Assembly: GCF_024623065.1 (NCBI RefSeq)
Contig: NZ_JANJZR010000038.1
Span: 1-39,654, forward strand
DNA from: Bacteroides acidifaciens
GTDB lineage: Bacteria > Bacteroidota > Bacteroidia > Bacteroidales > Bacteroidaceae
DNA: 39,654 nucleotides
Direction: 5' to 3'
The position numbers and the translations under genes were made by a program. Below the pieces are notes generated by a model. It had not been told where the DNA came from. It did not search any database and was given only the letters and a program-made list of their open reading frames with translations. Positions 7,962 to 18,000 of the stretch are shown piece after piece; position 1 is the stretch's first letter; each line of letters starts with the position of its first letter.

Positions 7962-8381
7962 ATGAATCGAATTTTTCATGCACGCATCGCGTGGTATCAT
8001 TATTTTCTGCTGGCAGTGCTTACGGTGAATGCCGTGGGGGCTTTGTGGACGAAGGCGGCTTTGCTGGGTGTGTTGTTTATGCTTCTGCTTATTGTAGTCA
8101 TCGAGTGGGTGATACATACCACATATACGCTGACTGCGGACGGGATGCTGGTAGTGAACAGGGGGCGGTTCGGCCGCAAGCGGCAGATTCCTTTGCCGGA
8201 GATTACCTCCGTGCAGCAATGCGCTTCGATGCGTTTCGGACGGTTCGCGCTCACCCGTTATGTGCTGATAGGATACGGCAAAGGGAAGTACGAAGCAGTG
8301 ATGCCCGTCAAGGAGCGTGAGTTTATGCAACTGCTCGAAGCCCGTCTCTCCGGTTTGTCGTCCGGCGGCGTTCGTCCCTGA
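7962..8381 (+). CDS. Small membrane protein with bacterial PH-like domain
   Basis: A 139-residue protein. Two hydrophobic segments (about 12-26 and 29-48, FLLAVLTVNAVGALW and LLGVLFMLLLIVVIEWVI) are followed by a soluble part beginning TTYTLTADGMLVVNRGRFGRKRQIPLPEITSV. That pattern (short strand, turn, I-PL.EI..V) is typical of bPH_2/PH-like domains in small membrane proteins. The end of the domain repeats the strand pattern with YVLIGYGKGKYEAVMPVKEREFMQLLEARL. No biochemical role can be assigned. It is divergent from nadB and about 135 bases before the Rpn-type gene, which has its own promoter. An upstream in-frame ATG at 7902 was not used because the candidate promoter lies downstream of it. 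Confidence 0.75.
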   Translation: MNRIFHARIAWYHYFLLAVLTVNAVGALWTKAALLGVLFMLLLIVVIEWVIHTTYTLTADGMLVVNRGRFGRKRQIPLPEITSVQQCASMRFGRFALTRYVLIGYGKGKYEAVMPVKEREFMQLLEARLSGLSSGGVRP

Positions 8382-8478
8382 ACGCTGGTATATACATTCC
8401 GGGTTCATCCGTAGGCAAGGGAGAATGAAAACCGAAGAAAAGTTATGCCGGATGATTGCAATGCGGAAAAGAACCCGC

Positions 8479-8486
8479 TACTTTTG
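8479..8486 (+). promoter_or_regulatory. Promoter -7 element of the Rpn-type gene
   Basis: TACTTTTG is an exact TAnnTTTG match. A TTGC at 8456-8459, 19 bases upstream, may be a weak -33 element. The leader is about 25 bases. Confidence 0.55.
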
Positions 8487-8515
8487 TCAATAATCAATAT
8501 ATATATAGATAAGTT

Positions 8516-9475
8516 ATGGAAGATTTGCAGGACAGATACATTCGTTTCGACTGGGCCATCAAGCGCCTGTTGCGACAGAAGGCGAATTTCGATGTGCTTG
8601 AAGGATTTCTCACCGTCCTGATAGGCGAGAAGATAGAGATCATGGAGATTCTCGAAAGTGAGGGAAACCAGCAAAGTGCTGACGATAAGTTTAACCGGGT
8701 AGACATCAAGGCACGCAACAGTAAAGACGAAATTATCATCATCGAAATACAGAATACCCGTGAGTTGTATTATCTGGAGCGTATCTTGTATGGTGTGGCA
8801 AAAGCCATTACCGAACATATCTCTTTGGGTGATCCTTATCACAAAGTGAAAAAAGTATATTCCATCAGCATTCTTTATTTCGACATCGGCAAGGGGACGG
8901 ATTATCTATACCACGGTCAGAACCAGTTTGTAGGTGTCCACACAAAAGACTATTTGCAGGTGAATGTGAGGGAACGCGACGCTATTGTCACCCGTATGCC
9001 TTGCGAGATATTTCCCGAATATATTTTAATTCGCGTGAATGAGTTCGACAAAGTGGCGGTCACCCCTTTGGAAGAATGGATAAAATACTTGAAAGACGGT
9101 ACCATACGACCGGATACCACCACTCCCGGATTGAGCGAAGCACGCGAAAAGCTGAAATACTTCTCCATGTCTTCCCAAGAACGGCAAGCGTATGACGAAC
9201 ATATCAGTGCCATGAAGATACAGAATGATGTATTGGATTCAGCTAAATTGGAAGGTCGTTTGGAAGGTCGTTTGGAAGGCAGATTGGAAGGCAGGGAAGA
9301 AGGCAGATTGGAAGGCAGGGAAGAAGGCAGATTGGAAGGCAGATTAGAAGGCAGGGAAGAAGGTCGTTTGGAAGAAAAACGACTTATGGTCTGTGGTTTG
9401 AAGGAGCAGGGCGTTTCCGTTGAAATCATTAGCCAGGTGTCCGGTCTTAGCATGGAAGAAGTGTTGAAGATGTAG
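8516..9475 (+). CDS. Rpn/PD-(D/E)XK nuclease family protein with LEGR repeat tail
   Basis: A 319-residue protein of the Rpn recombination-promoting nuclease / PDDEXK_2 'putative transposase' family. The N terminus DRYIRFDWAIKRLL is the family signature. The nuclease core shows Asp63 in FNRVDIKAR and Glu77-x-Gln79 in EIIIIEIQN, a D...E-x-Q variant of the usual D...(D/E)-x-K. YYLERILYGVAKAITEHISLGDPYHKVKKVYSISIL follows as in family members. Residues 245-284 are ten four-residue units (LEGR or EEGR), a predicted charged helix, followed by a short C-terminal segment RLMVCGLKEQGVSVEIISQVSGLSMEEVLKM that resembles a small helix-turn-helix. Family members cut DNA and raise RecA-independent recombination in E. 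coli. No terminal inverted repeats flank it, so it is not an insertion sequence. Confidence 0.88.
   Translation: MEDLQDRYIRFDWAIKRLLRQKANFDVLEGFLTVLIGEKIEIMEILESEGNQQSADDKFNRVDIKARNSKDEIIIIEIQNTRELYYLERILYGVAKAITEHISLGDPYHKVKKVYSISILYFDIGKGTDYLYHGQNQFVGVHTKDYLQVNVRERDAIVTRMPCEIFPEYILIRVNEFDKVAVTPLEEWIKYLKDGTIRPDTTTPGLSEAREKLKYFSMSSQERQAYDEHISAMKIQNDVLDSAKLEGRLEGRLEGRLEGREEGRLEGREEGRLEGRLEGREEGRLEEKRLMVCGLKEQGVSVEIISQVSGLSMEEVLKM
9248..9379 (+). repeat. In-frame 12-bp tandem repeats inside the Rpn-type gene
   Basis: Ten 12-base units of the form TTGGAAGGNMGN, or GAAGAAGGN-type variants, run from 9248 to 9367, followed by a diverged eleventh unit. Each unit encodes four residues, so gain or loss of units would change tail length without breaking the frame. 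Confidence 0.9.
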
Positions 9476-9517
9476 TTCTTTTTATTGAATTAACCAACTT
9501 ATTTAAGCAGAGATACT

Positions 9518-10861
9518 ATGAAATATCAAGTGATTATTATCGGTGGCGGTCCTGCCGGATATACGGCTGCCGAAGTTGCCGGCAAAGCCGGTTTGAGCGT
9601 ATTGCTTATCGAAAAGAACAATCTGGGCGGTGTCTGCCTGAACGAAGGGTGCATCCCGACCAAAACCCTGCTCTATTCGGCAAAAACTTATGATAGTGCG
9701 AAGCATGCGTCGAAGTATGCGGTAAATGTATCTGAAGTCTCTTTCGACCTGCCCAGGATTATCGCCCGCAAGAGCAAGGTAGTGCGTAAACTGGTATTGG
9801 GAGTGAAAGCAAAACTGACCTCAAACAACGTTACGATACTATCGGGAGAAGCGCAAATCATAGATAAAAATACAGTCCGCTGCGGTGAAGAAACTTACGA
9901 AGGCGAGAATCTGATACTTTGCACCGGTTCGGAAACCTTTATTCCCCCTATTCCGGGTGTGGAAACGGTGAACTACTGGACGCATCGGGATGCATTGGAC
10001 AATAAAGAACTGCCAGCTTCCCTGGCTATCGTCGGTGGTGGAGTGATAGGAATGGAATTCGCTTCTTTCTTCAATAGCCTGGGAGTACAAGTGACGGTAG
10101 TCGAGATGCTGGATGAGATTCTCGGTGGAATGGATAAGGAACTTTCCGCTTTGCTGCGTGCGGAATATGCGAAGCGGGGCGTTAAGTTCCTGCTTAGTAC
10201 GAAAGTTGTCGGTCTGTCGCAGACGGAAGAAGGCGCTGTCGTTTCTTATGAGAACGCAGAAGGAAGTGGCAGCGTGGTAGCGGAGAAGCTGCTGATGAGT
10301 GTCGGTCGTCGTCCGGTAACGAAAGGTTTCGGACTCGAAAACCTGAATTTGGAGAAGACAGAGCGTGGTGCTGTCAAGGTGAATGAGAAGATGCGGACTT
10401 CCGTATCCGGCGTCTATGTCTGCGGTGACCTCACCGGGTTCTCTTTACTGGCTCACACAGCCGTTCGTGAAGCGGAAGTGGCGGTACATTCCATTTTGGG
10501 AAAAGAAGACGCAATGAGTTATCGTGCCATTCCGGGCGTTGTCTATACCAATCCGGAGATTGCCGGAGTGGGCGAAACGGAAGAGTCGGCCTCAGCCAAA
10601 GGCATAACGTATCAGGTTGTAAAGCTCCCGATGGCTTATTCCGGTCGTTTTGTGGCAGAAAACGAGGGAGTGAACGGAGTCTGCAAAGTATTGCTGGATG
10701 AACAGGAACGGGTGATTGGAGCGCACGTGTTGGGCAATCCGGCTTCGGAGATTGTTACGCTCGCAGGAACTGCCATTGAACTCGGATTGACTGCGGCGCA
10801 ATGGAAGAGGATTGTTTTCCCTCATCCTACGGTGGGTGAGATATTCCGGGAAGCGTTGTAG
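9518..10861 (+). CDS. lpdA: Dihydrolipoyl dehydrogenase (E3)
   Basis: A 447-residue FAD enzyme that reoxidises dihydrolipoamide with NAD+ in 2-oxoacid dehydrogenase or glycine-cleavage complexes. The FAD motif IIIGGGPAGYTAAE is at the N terminus. The redox disulfide Cys40/Cys45 lies in GGVCLNEGCIPTK. The NAD-binding motif is IVGGGVIGMEFASFF, the second FAD contact is GVYVCGDLTG, and the C-terminal catalytic pair is His436/Glu441 in PHPTVGEIF. All key residues are present and the length is slightly short, as is usual in Bacteroidota. No E1, E2 or glycine-cleavage gene is adjacent, so the partner complex cannot be named. The gap to the Rpn-type gene is only 42 bases and shows no clear promoter, so read-through from that gene is possible. 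Confidence 0.93.
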   Translation: MKYQVIIIGGGPAGYTAAEVAGKAGLSVLLIEKNNLGGVCLNEGCIPTKTLLYSAKTYDSAKHASKYAVNVSEVSFDLPRIIARKSKVVRKLVLGVKAKLTSNNVTILSGEAQIIDKNTVRCGEETYEGENLILCTGSETFIPPIPGVETVNYWTHRDALDNKELPASLAIVGGGVIGMEFASFFNSLGVQVTVVEMLDEILGGMDKELSALLRAEYAKRGVKFLLSTKVVGLSQTEEGAVVSYENAEGSGSVVAEKLLMSVGRRPVTKGFGLENLNLEKTERGAVKVNEKMRTSVSGVYVCGDLTGFSLLAHTAVREAEVAVHSILGKEDAMSYRAIPGVVYTNPEIAGVGETEESASAKGITYQVVKLPMAYSGRFVAENEGVNGVCKVLLDEQERVIGAHVLGNPASEIVTLAGTAIELGLTAAQWKRIVFPHPTVGEIFREAL

Positions 10862-10917
10862 AGCGGAAGAATGATAACAAAGTTATTTTGAGTGCGGCTA
10901 TTAGCCTATTTGGATAT

Positions 10918-10963
10918 ATGACAAAGGACTGTCCTTTTTTTGGGGGGGACAGTCCTTTGTCAT
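10918..10963. terminator. Strong bidirectional terminator
   Basis: A perfect 17-bp stem: 10918-10934 (ATGACAAAGGACTGTCC) pairs with 10947-10963. The 12-base loop is seven T then five G. It ends lpdA on the + strand and the first SusCD-thioredoxin locus on the - strand. Confidence 0.85.
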
Positions 10964-11031
10964 CATGATTATTTGATTCCTGGATTGACAAATGACAATA
11001 TGCAGACAATACAGATATGTGAAAATAAATG

Positions 11032-13599
11032 CTATAGCAATGCTTTTATCATTGCCGAGAGCTCTTCCACCGTCTCCTCATTGGAACCGGAGAAGCCGAC
11101 AGGTTTAAACCGGATATTTCCTTCCTTGTCTATAATGAACTTAGCCGGAATCCCTTTGGCCTTGTAGCTCTCTATAATAGGAAATTTATTCGTGTTCGGG
11201 TCTTTTACGTCAAATACTACATTAAAAGTATATCCTTTATCATTCATATATTTACGTACGGTTTCCTGAGGATTCTTTTTACTTTCGAGCGTATTGATGA
11301 AAAGAAATGCCACCTCTTTATTGTTTGCAAAACGGTTGATTGTTTCCTGCATGGCGGGGAAAGATGCTTTGCAGGGACCGCACCATGTAGCCCAAAAGTC
11401 AAGCACTACTACTTTCCCTTTCAGGCTTGCCAGTGAAACTTCCTTTCCGTCCATGTTGTGAAGCGTAAAGAGTGGAGCAGGTTCATTCACCATATTCTGT
11501 GCAAGCTTTTCCTGTAAAGTATTGTGGAATTCCGATTTCAATTCATCCAAATATTGCTCGAATCCTTTTTCTTTACCGTTTTTCCGGGTATATGCTTGTT
11601 TCAGCCAAGCTATTTGCTGCGGAGTAGCTTTTCCTATGCGGACAAAGTTTTCCAGTATAGGGGTTGCTTCACTGAATTTCTTTTCAAAGACGAGCGTTGT
11701 GACGTAGCAATCATTGATAGAATAATTCTGCTTATTACTGGATTCGTATATTTGTTTGGCATAAGGAACTGCTTCTTGTATGCGGTTGTCTTTTACCAAT
11801 GCTTCTACATAAGCAGTGAGAATTTGATTGAGTTTGTGCTTCTCCTCTTTGGGAAGCGTATCTTCATCTTTTCCTTCGGTGGTCATCTTGATGGCTCTAT
11901 GCAGTAATTCTGCTGCCATTTCAAAGCTGCCATTCTCCAAGCGATTGAATCCGGAGATAGCCAATACATCACGTTTGAATGGCGAATCCGGAATATTAGC
12001 CATATAGCCTTCGGCTTTTTCCCGGTTACCTTCCGCATAAAATGCCTCTATGGTAAATGACATCATCATATTCACCATCGGGTAAGCAAAGTCCGCTTTT
12101 TCTTTCTTCACTTGTGCCACGAACTTCTTCAGCATTTCTTCTTTTTGCGCTGCGGTATCAGCGTTCCTTAATGCCATCATAGCGGCTGTCGCTTTTTCTT
12201 TTGTCAGTGTGCCGGATTCCTCTTTATTCAATAATCTCAGTAGTTGCTGATATAACTTGGGATCTGAAGGACGTTTGGCGAAAGCATCCACAATCTTTCC
12301 CTGTTGGTCGATAATGACGATGCGGGGAACGGAACGGATTCCGTAGTGTTTCGCTACTTCCGACTTGAACCCGTTGGGTACGTTGAGTTGCAAAGTCGCT
12401 CCGTTTTTGTCTTTCACAAGTTCTTTCCACGCTTTGAGCAACTGTTCTCCGGTGTCGAGTGACAAAGTGAAGAATTGAATGTTTTCTCCTTTCATCTTTT
12501 CCGCCAGTTTCTCCATATAGGGCATTTCAGCTTTGCAAGGGATGCAACCGCTGAACCAAAAATCGAGTACTAGCACTTTTCCTGCGTAGTCGGCGGAAGA
12601 GTAAGCTTTTCCATCAATATCATTGGCTGTAAATACAGGTGCCGTATTTCCACGGGTGATGTTGCTGTATCGTGCTTTTATTCCGTCGTATTGTTTTTCC
12701 AGTTGGGCTAATTCCCGAAGGAATGTTTCGCTATGCGTAGGTACAGATGCTTTTGCGATAGACAGATATGTCGGAAAATCATCGGAATAACCTGCTTTCA
12801 AGATTTGTTTCAGATAACGTATCAGGAAAGCGGATTTCACTTCATTATTGGATATTCTTGCAGTATATTGAGCGAGAAAGTTTGTCGGGTCGGGCTGCCA
12901 TTCGCCATTCTTCTCTAATATTTCCATTGACTCACGCATCACAGTAAACCATTTGGGATAATATAGCAGTGCAGCATCCTCATACCGGTTTTTTCTTACG
13001 TCATCATAATAATTTGTTGGTAAATCCACTTTCATGAACATATTCCTTCGCATCAGCCTCGGACCGTTCAGCAGTTGATTGAGAAACGTATATTGATAGT
13101 AGCATTCGTGTATGTGCTTGAATTCATCAGGCAAATTCGATGCTTTTAGTGCATCTATTGACTCTGCCAGCATTTTATGTTGGAATTCCAGCCATTCGTT
13201 GGAATATGTAGCTATACTATCAGGGCTTTTGAATATGGAAGAATGCTGTTGAATAAATTGATTGATTGCCGCATTGTCTCCTTCAAAAGATATTTTCCCG
13301 TTTTTCTCTTCGATACGGCTTGTTGAACCGGGAGTGACGAATACGGTCGAAATATTGCTGTTGGAGCCCATATAATAGTAATAGGCGGGTTTCTCCAGTT
13401 GCAGAGCTATCGTCTCTCCCGGCTTCACTTCCTGATAACCATAGATAGTGTCACTTTCGCTCTGGAAATAGATTTTCTTTCCGTTAGTTTCTGCTTTGAA
13501 AGTGATATGCGCTGCTTTGCTGTCGGAAGATAAAGCGAACCCCTCTGTATATGTGAACATACAGAGAAGTGTTGCTATAAATAAAGTGAATGTTTTCAT
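11032..13599 (-). CDS. Exported protein with two TlpA-like thioredoxin domains (locus 1)
   Basis: An 855-residue protein with a signal peptide (about 1-22). An N-terminal region of about 300 residues carries beta-rich and helical segments like those of Bacteroidota TlpA proteins. The first thioredoxin domain (about 320-450) has FWFSGCIPCKAEMP with Cys352/Cys355. A helical repeat-like linker (about 465-690) follows, then a second thioredoxin domain (about 705-855) with FWATWCGPCKASFP and Cys740/Cys743. Both have the conserved cis-Pro region (SVPRIVIID and GIPAKFIID). The predicted role is thiol-disulfide exchange in the periplasm or on the outer membrane; targets are unknown. Its ATG overlaps the SusD stop (TAATG), implying translational coupling. 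Double thioredoxin architecture with different active-site dipeptides (IP versus GP) suggests two redox potentials in one chain; that is inference. Confidence 0.88.
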   Translation of the reverse strand: MKTFTLFIATLLCMFTYTEGFALSSDSKAAHITFKAETNGKKIYFQSESDTIYGYQEVKPGETIALQLEKPAYYYYMGSNSNISTVFVTPGSTSRIEEKNGKISFEGDNAAINQFIQQHSSIFKSPDSIATYSNEWLEFQHKMLAESIDALKASNLPDEFKHIHECYYQYTFLNQLLNGPRLMRRNMFMKVDLPTNYYDDVRKNRYEDAALLYYPKWFTVMRESMEILEKNGEWQPDPTNFLAQYTARISNNEVKSAFLIRYLKQILKAGYSDDFPTYLSIAKASVPTHSETFLRELAQLEKQYDGIKARYSNITRGNTAPVFTANDIDGKAYSSADYAGKVLVLDFWFSGCIPCKAEMPYMEKLAEKMKGENIQFFTLSLDTGEQLLKAWKELVKDKNGATLQLNVPNGFKSEVAKHYGIRSVPRIVIIDQQGKIVDAFAKRPSDPKLYQQLLRLLNKEESGTLTKEKATAAMMALRNADTAAQKEEMLKKFVAQVKKEKADFAYPMVNMMMSFTIEAFYAEGNREKAEGYMANIPDSPFKRDVLAISGFNRLENGSFEMAAELLHRAIKMTTEGKDEDTLPKEEKHKLNQILTAYVEALVKDNRIQEAVPYAKQIYESSNKQNYSINDCYVTTLVFEKKFSEATPILENFVRIGKATPQQIAWLKQAYTRKNGKEKGFEQYLDELKSEFHNTLQEKLAQNMVNEPAPLFTLHNMDGKEVSLASLKGKVVVLDFWATWCGPCKASFPAMQETINRFANNKEVAFLFINTLESKKNPQETVRKYMNDKGYTFNVVFDVKDPNTNKFPIIESYKAKGIPAKFIIDKEGNIRFKPVGFSGSNEETVEELSAMIKALL

Positions 13600-15074
13600 T
13601 ATTTGCTGTTTTGTATTAAGTTACTGTTTTGCATGGCAGATACAGGGAACGGGAATGTCAACAGGTGTGAATCTGGTTTGAGAGTATATGTCTTTCCATC
13701 AACCTCCCGTGTCAATGTCTCGTTGAATTCCGTGCAGAAACGGCGCATATCAAAGAAACCGTTACTGGTGAATAATAGTTCGCGTTTACGCTCTTCACGG
13801 ACAATTCTCATTGCATCGGCAGCATCAGTAGCGGTGAAATCGGTATAATATTTGGTGATAATCCGATTCTTGCGTACGTCGTTTACGTATTTCATGGCGT
13901 TCTCCTTGTCACTTTTGCGGGCATAACATTCTGCCGCCATCAGATATACTTCGGAAAGTTTGATTCCGGCAGGATTCCATTGGTAGGATCCGCCTAAACT
14001 TAACATAATACTTCCGGGTTCAGCAGTAGGCCTGGTAGGGGTTGCTCCTAGATTGAAGGTATATCGTAAGTCGCTCTTTGGTGTATATAAGTCCATGACC
14101 GGCTTGCGTACCATACTGGGAGAAGGGTCAAACTGTGTCATTCCATTTTGGGAAAGAAGATTTTCGGGATCTTCATATGGATGGGTGAAATACATTGCCG
14201 AGACGGACATACGGAACATGGAATACATAGGCATCCCATATTCTATTAAATCTTCCGACCATCCGAAAGTTTGTTTTATATAATTGACCGCTGCCTGATA
14301 TTCCGTATTCATGTTCCACAATTTATGGCGTCCTTCCCCTTCCGCTTCCTTGATACAATCCAGTGAAGCTTGAAGTGCTTCGTTAAATTCCCTCTTGAAA
14401 AGATGTACTTTAGCTTTCAGGGCATAGCCGAAGGATTTGTTGGGGCGGAACGTGTTCATAGCTACGTGCGGAAGATCGGGCAAAGCCTCTTCAATATCGC
14501 GTTGAATCAGGGCATAAGCGTCAGCCACAGTAGATTGTACTCCTACTGCTTCCATATCAAAGTCTTCACGAAGGATGATTCCCCGGTCTTGGGCTGCTGT
14601 TTCCGGATTGTAAGGTTTGGCATAAGTATTGATGAGGTAAAAATAAGCATAAGCACGCATAATCTTCGCTTGTGCCATTCCGTAGCGTTTGTCGTCATCA
14701 CTTCCTTCGGACTTGTTGATATTTTGGATAATGATATTGAAGTTTGATATCTTTCTATAACATATGGTGTACATATCGCTACTTCCGGTGGCTGTCATAT
14801 AGGAAGCGCGGTCGAAATCTTCATTCCAGTAGAATGCAGCTGAATTGAGCGGAGAAGAATAATTCTCGAGTAGTTCCATGTTGTAAGAAGTGGCCTCTCC
14901 ACATAGATACCATTCCGACTGAATGGGATATCCGTAGACGTCTTCGATTAATCCCAGATAGTCGTTGGTTTGGTTGAGCACGGACTCTCCTTTAGGGACG
15001 ATGTCCAGATAGTTGTCACAGGCACTTAAGCTAAATGCTGCGGCTATGCAGCCTATAATAATATTTCGTTTCAT
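13599..15074 (-). CDS. SusD/RagB-family outer-membrane lipoprotein (locus 1)
   Basis: A 491-residue surface lipoprotein. The signal peptide ends in lipobox LSAC with Cys19 as the lipidated residue, then DNYLDIVPKGE, the usual SusD mature start. The helical TPR-like body includes RAYAYFYLINTYAKPY and LSEVYLMAAECYARKSDKENAMKYVNDVRKNR. The C-terminal EERKRELLFTSNGFFDMRRF is the family's late signature. In known systems SusD forms a lid over SusC and captures ligand. It lies 11 bases after the SusC gene and its stop overlaps the thioredoxin start. The substrate is not visible: there is no glycan-degrading gene in the locus. Confidence 0.94.
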   Translation of the reverse strand: MKRNIIIGCIAAAFSLSACDNYLDIVPKGESVLNQTNDYLGLIEDVYGYPIQSEWYLCGEATSYNMELLENYSSPLNSAAFYWNEDFDRASYMTATGSSDMYTICYRKISNFNIIIQNINKSEGSDDDKRYGMAQAKIMRAYAYFYLINTYAKPYNPETAAQDRGIILREDFDMEAVGVQSTVADAYALIQRDIEEALPDLPHVAMNTFRPNKSFGYALKAKVHLFKREFNEALQASLDCIKEAEGEGRHKLWNMNTEYQAAVNYIKQTFGWSEDLIEYGMPMYSMFRMSVSAMYFTHPYEDPENLLSQNGMTQFDPSPSMVRKPVMDLYTPKSDLRYTFNLGATPTRPTAEPGSIMLSLGGSYQWNPAGIKLSEVYLMAAECYARKSDKENAMKYVNDVRKNRIITKYYTDFTATDAADAMRIVREERKRELLFTSNGFFDMRRFCTEFNETLTREVDGKTYTLKPDSHLLTFPFPVSAMQNSNLIQNSK

Positions 15075-15085
15075 ACTGAGTCGTT

Positions 15086-18000
15086 TTAGAAGTTGATGTT
15101 GATACCTAATATGTAACTGGTTGCTTTTTCGTCACTCCGTGTACCGGAACTAGCATTGAAAGCTTCGGGGTCGATATCCCGTTTGTTGGCAGCCCAGTAA
15201 CAAGGGTTGTTCACTTGAGCACGCAGGCTGATTCCCTTGAATCCCGCTTTACTTATCCATTCTTGGGGTAGCGTGTAGCTCACTCCGATATTACGTATCT
15301 TTATGAATGCGGCGCTTGCTGTATTATAGTCGGCATATTTCCAATGGTATTCACGGTCGGTGCTCAATCCGTAAACAGTCATTGAAGGGATATCCGTATT
15401 GGTATGTTCAGGGGTCCAGCGGTTGGCGATGTCTTCATGAATGGCACCTTTGTAAGTTTCTGAGCGAAGTCCGCTGTAAAGAGGAGTGGCATCTACCCGT
15501 AATGAATGTCCTGCATAGTAGACAATCTTGGTGAAGAAGTTGAGTTGCTTCCAGCGCAGGCTGATGTCAAGTGCCCCATTCCATTTCGGGTCGAGCTGTC
15601 CTACACATGTCAGGGCGTCAATTTCGTCCACTGGTTTCAGAGAAACTACGTTTCCTTCAGTGTCATATACAGAGGGATTTCCTTCGTCTGTCAGCCCAGC
15701 GTAGCGGTAGGCATAAAGCGAGTTGTAGGTATCGCCCTGAAGATAGAAACTACCCGGGTTGGTCAGCATGCTCTTTGCGGAGGTAGGGATATAACCTACT
15801 TTTTTTATCTTGTTACTGTTGTAGGCAGTGGTAAAGGTAGTATTGAACGACCAGTCCCGGCTATTAAGCCAATTATACGAAAGAGAAAGCTCTATACCTT
15901 TGTTCCGCATGGCTCCGTTGTTTACTCTTGCCGTTTGGAAACCTGTAGAGGGATCAAGATTGGTATTGGCAAGCAAGTCCGAACTATAACGCTGATAAAA
16001 GTCAAAGCTACCGCTCAATCTTCTGAGAAGAGAGAAGTCCAGTCCGATATTGAATGTTGAAGTCTTTTCCCAGCGGAGCAATTTATTGGGTGGCGAAATG
16101 ATAGTCGTCAGGTTGGATTGGCTATAAGGAGAGACTGCGTAACTTCCTAACAAATAGGGTGATGTGTTTTGGTCTACATTACCTGTGATACCGTAGGTAG
16201 CGCGAAGTTTGAGCATGTCTACCCATGTGATGTCTTTCATGAACTCTTCATTAGAAATATTCCAACTGGCACCTACCGACCACAACGGGCGATAGCGGTA
16301 TTTGGGATCGGTTCCGAAGAGGTCGGCCTGCTCAATGCGGACGCTACCATTGAGGGCATAGCGTGTATCGTATGAATAACCTGCATTGAAGTAAGCAGAT
16401 ACATAACGGTGATGTGAGTCGTTTACGAACAGTTGTTCTTGCTTTTGAAAAGGATTGCTGCTCAATTGCCCTATGACACCTTTGTTCAATGCCGCCCAGT
16501 CTACTTGTTTGTAGACCAGCTTTTGTTCGTCGTAGCCATATCGCTCGCCTATTGTCTTGCGATATTTGTCTTCACGGATTTCTCCACCTAGCAAGGCGGT
16601 AATCTCATGTTTGTCGTTGATAGTCGTTTGATAGTCGAATTGTGCGCGTAAGTTCATATATGACCAGCGTGCATGAGCCTCTTCCATTCTTCCGCCTTCG
16701 GGGATATAGTAGGTAAATCCGCCTTGCGGATTGGTGGCTGCGTGTCTGTTAATCATATTTCTCATATAATATGAGTCTTCCTCATCTTGGCGTTCAGTAT
16801 TCTGATCCCGTTTCTCATATTGGAATTTCACACCGAAATTCAATCCTTTGAGCAGTTTGAAATCGGCATGTGTGAAGAGCTTCCAATAGAGGTCATCCGT
16901 ATCTTGCATATTCTTGGTCGATTCTTCCACGGCGTTGTATCCCATAGGTTTCAGTCCTTCTGTCTGGTTCACTGTTTGGGAGTTGAAATAATTGTGCGGG
17001 TAGATATAAGCATAACTGCCGTCTTCGTTGTAGAGAGTTTCGTATGGCATAGCTACCGTTGTCCCTTGATATCCTGCTTGTGAATAGCTGGTGTTGCCGA
17101 TACCCACATTTGTTCCTACGGTGAGTTTAAACCATTTGGTCAGGTCGAGTTCGTTTTTCATGTAGAAAGTGAACTTATCAAAACTGTTGTTCTTGTTGTA
17201 GGTACTTTCATTTTCGTAACGGGCAGAAAAGAAGAAGTTGGATTTGTCACCCGCTTTGGAAAGAGAGAGATTATAGTCCTGTACGAAGTTCATTTGTTGC
17301 AGTTCGTCACGATAAGCTTTTCTATAATCATTCTTCCGTAAGAGGTCGAGTGAGGCGTTCAATTGACTTTCTGTGATTTCTCCTTTGGCGAGACGGTAAT
17401 AGAGACGGTCTACTGTTGATATGTAACTGGGGGCTTTTATATCGTTCAGCAAATCGAAATAATCTAACGGATTTTCTTGATAATTAGGATTATTGATCAG
17501 ATAGTCTCTTTCGTAATCAATGATGTCACTGGTAGAAGCATAGTGGCAGTAGTCAAGTGATGGCAACGGATTCAGGTAGAAGTTGGCAGACACGTTGATG
17601 TTCGGTTTCTTGCCCGTTCCGCGTTTGGTTGTTACGACAATGACACCGTTCGAAGCGCGTACACCATATAGAGAGGTGGCAGCGGCATCTTTCAGTACGG
17701 TTATTGTTTCGATGTCTTCCGGATTCAGTTCGTTAATGCCTACTCCGGTGACAGGTTGTCCGTCCAGTACCAATAGCGGAGTGGTACCGATAGAGGTTGA
17801 GAATGTAGAAGTACCACGAATACTCATTTTTCCGTTGTAACTAGTTAGCCCGGGAGTGGCACCTTCCAGTTTGCTGCTCAAATCCGGTGCCTGGATTTTG
17901 TCAAGATAATTGCTCTTCACGATTGTGGCTGCTCCGGTTGCCCGTTCGCGTGAGATAGTCTGGAAACCGGTGACGATTACTGCATCCAGTTGTTTCACAT

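Noticed and set aside
9248..9379. Possible CRISPR array
   Set aside because: The repeats are 12 bases with no spacers, are in frame within a gene, and no cas gene is present.
8516..9475. Insertion sequence carrying a transposase
   Set aside because: Although the family is sometimes named 'transposase', no terminal inverted repeats or target duplications are visible and the protein is of the Rpn PD-(D/E)XK type.
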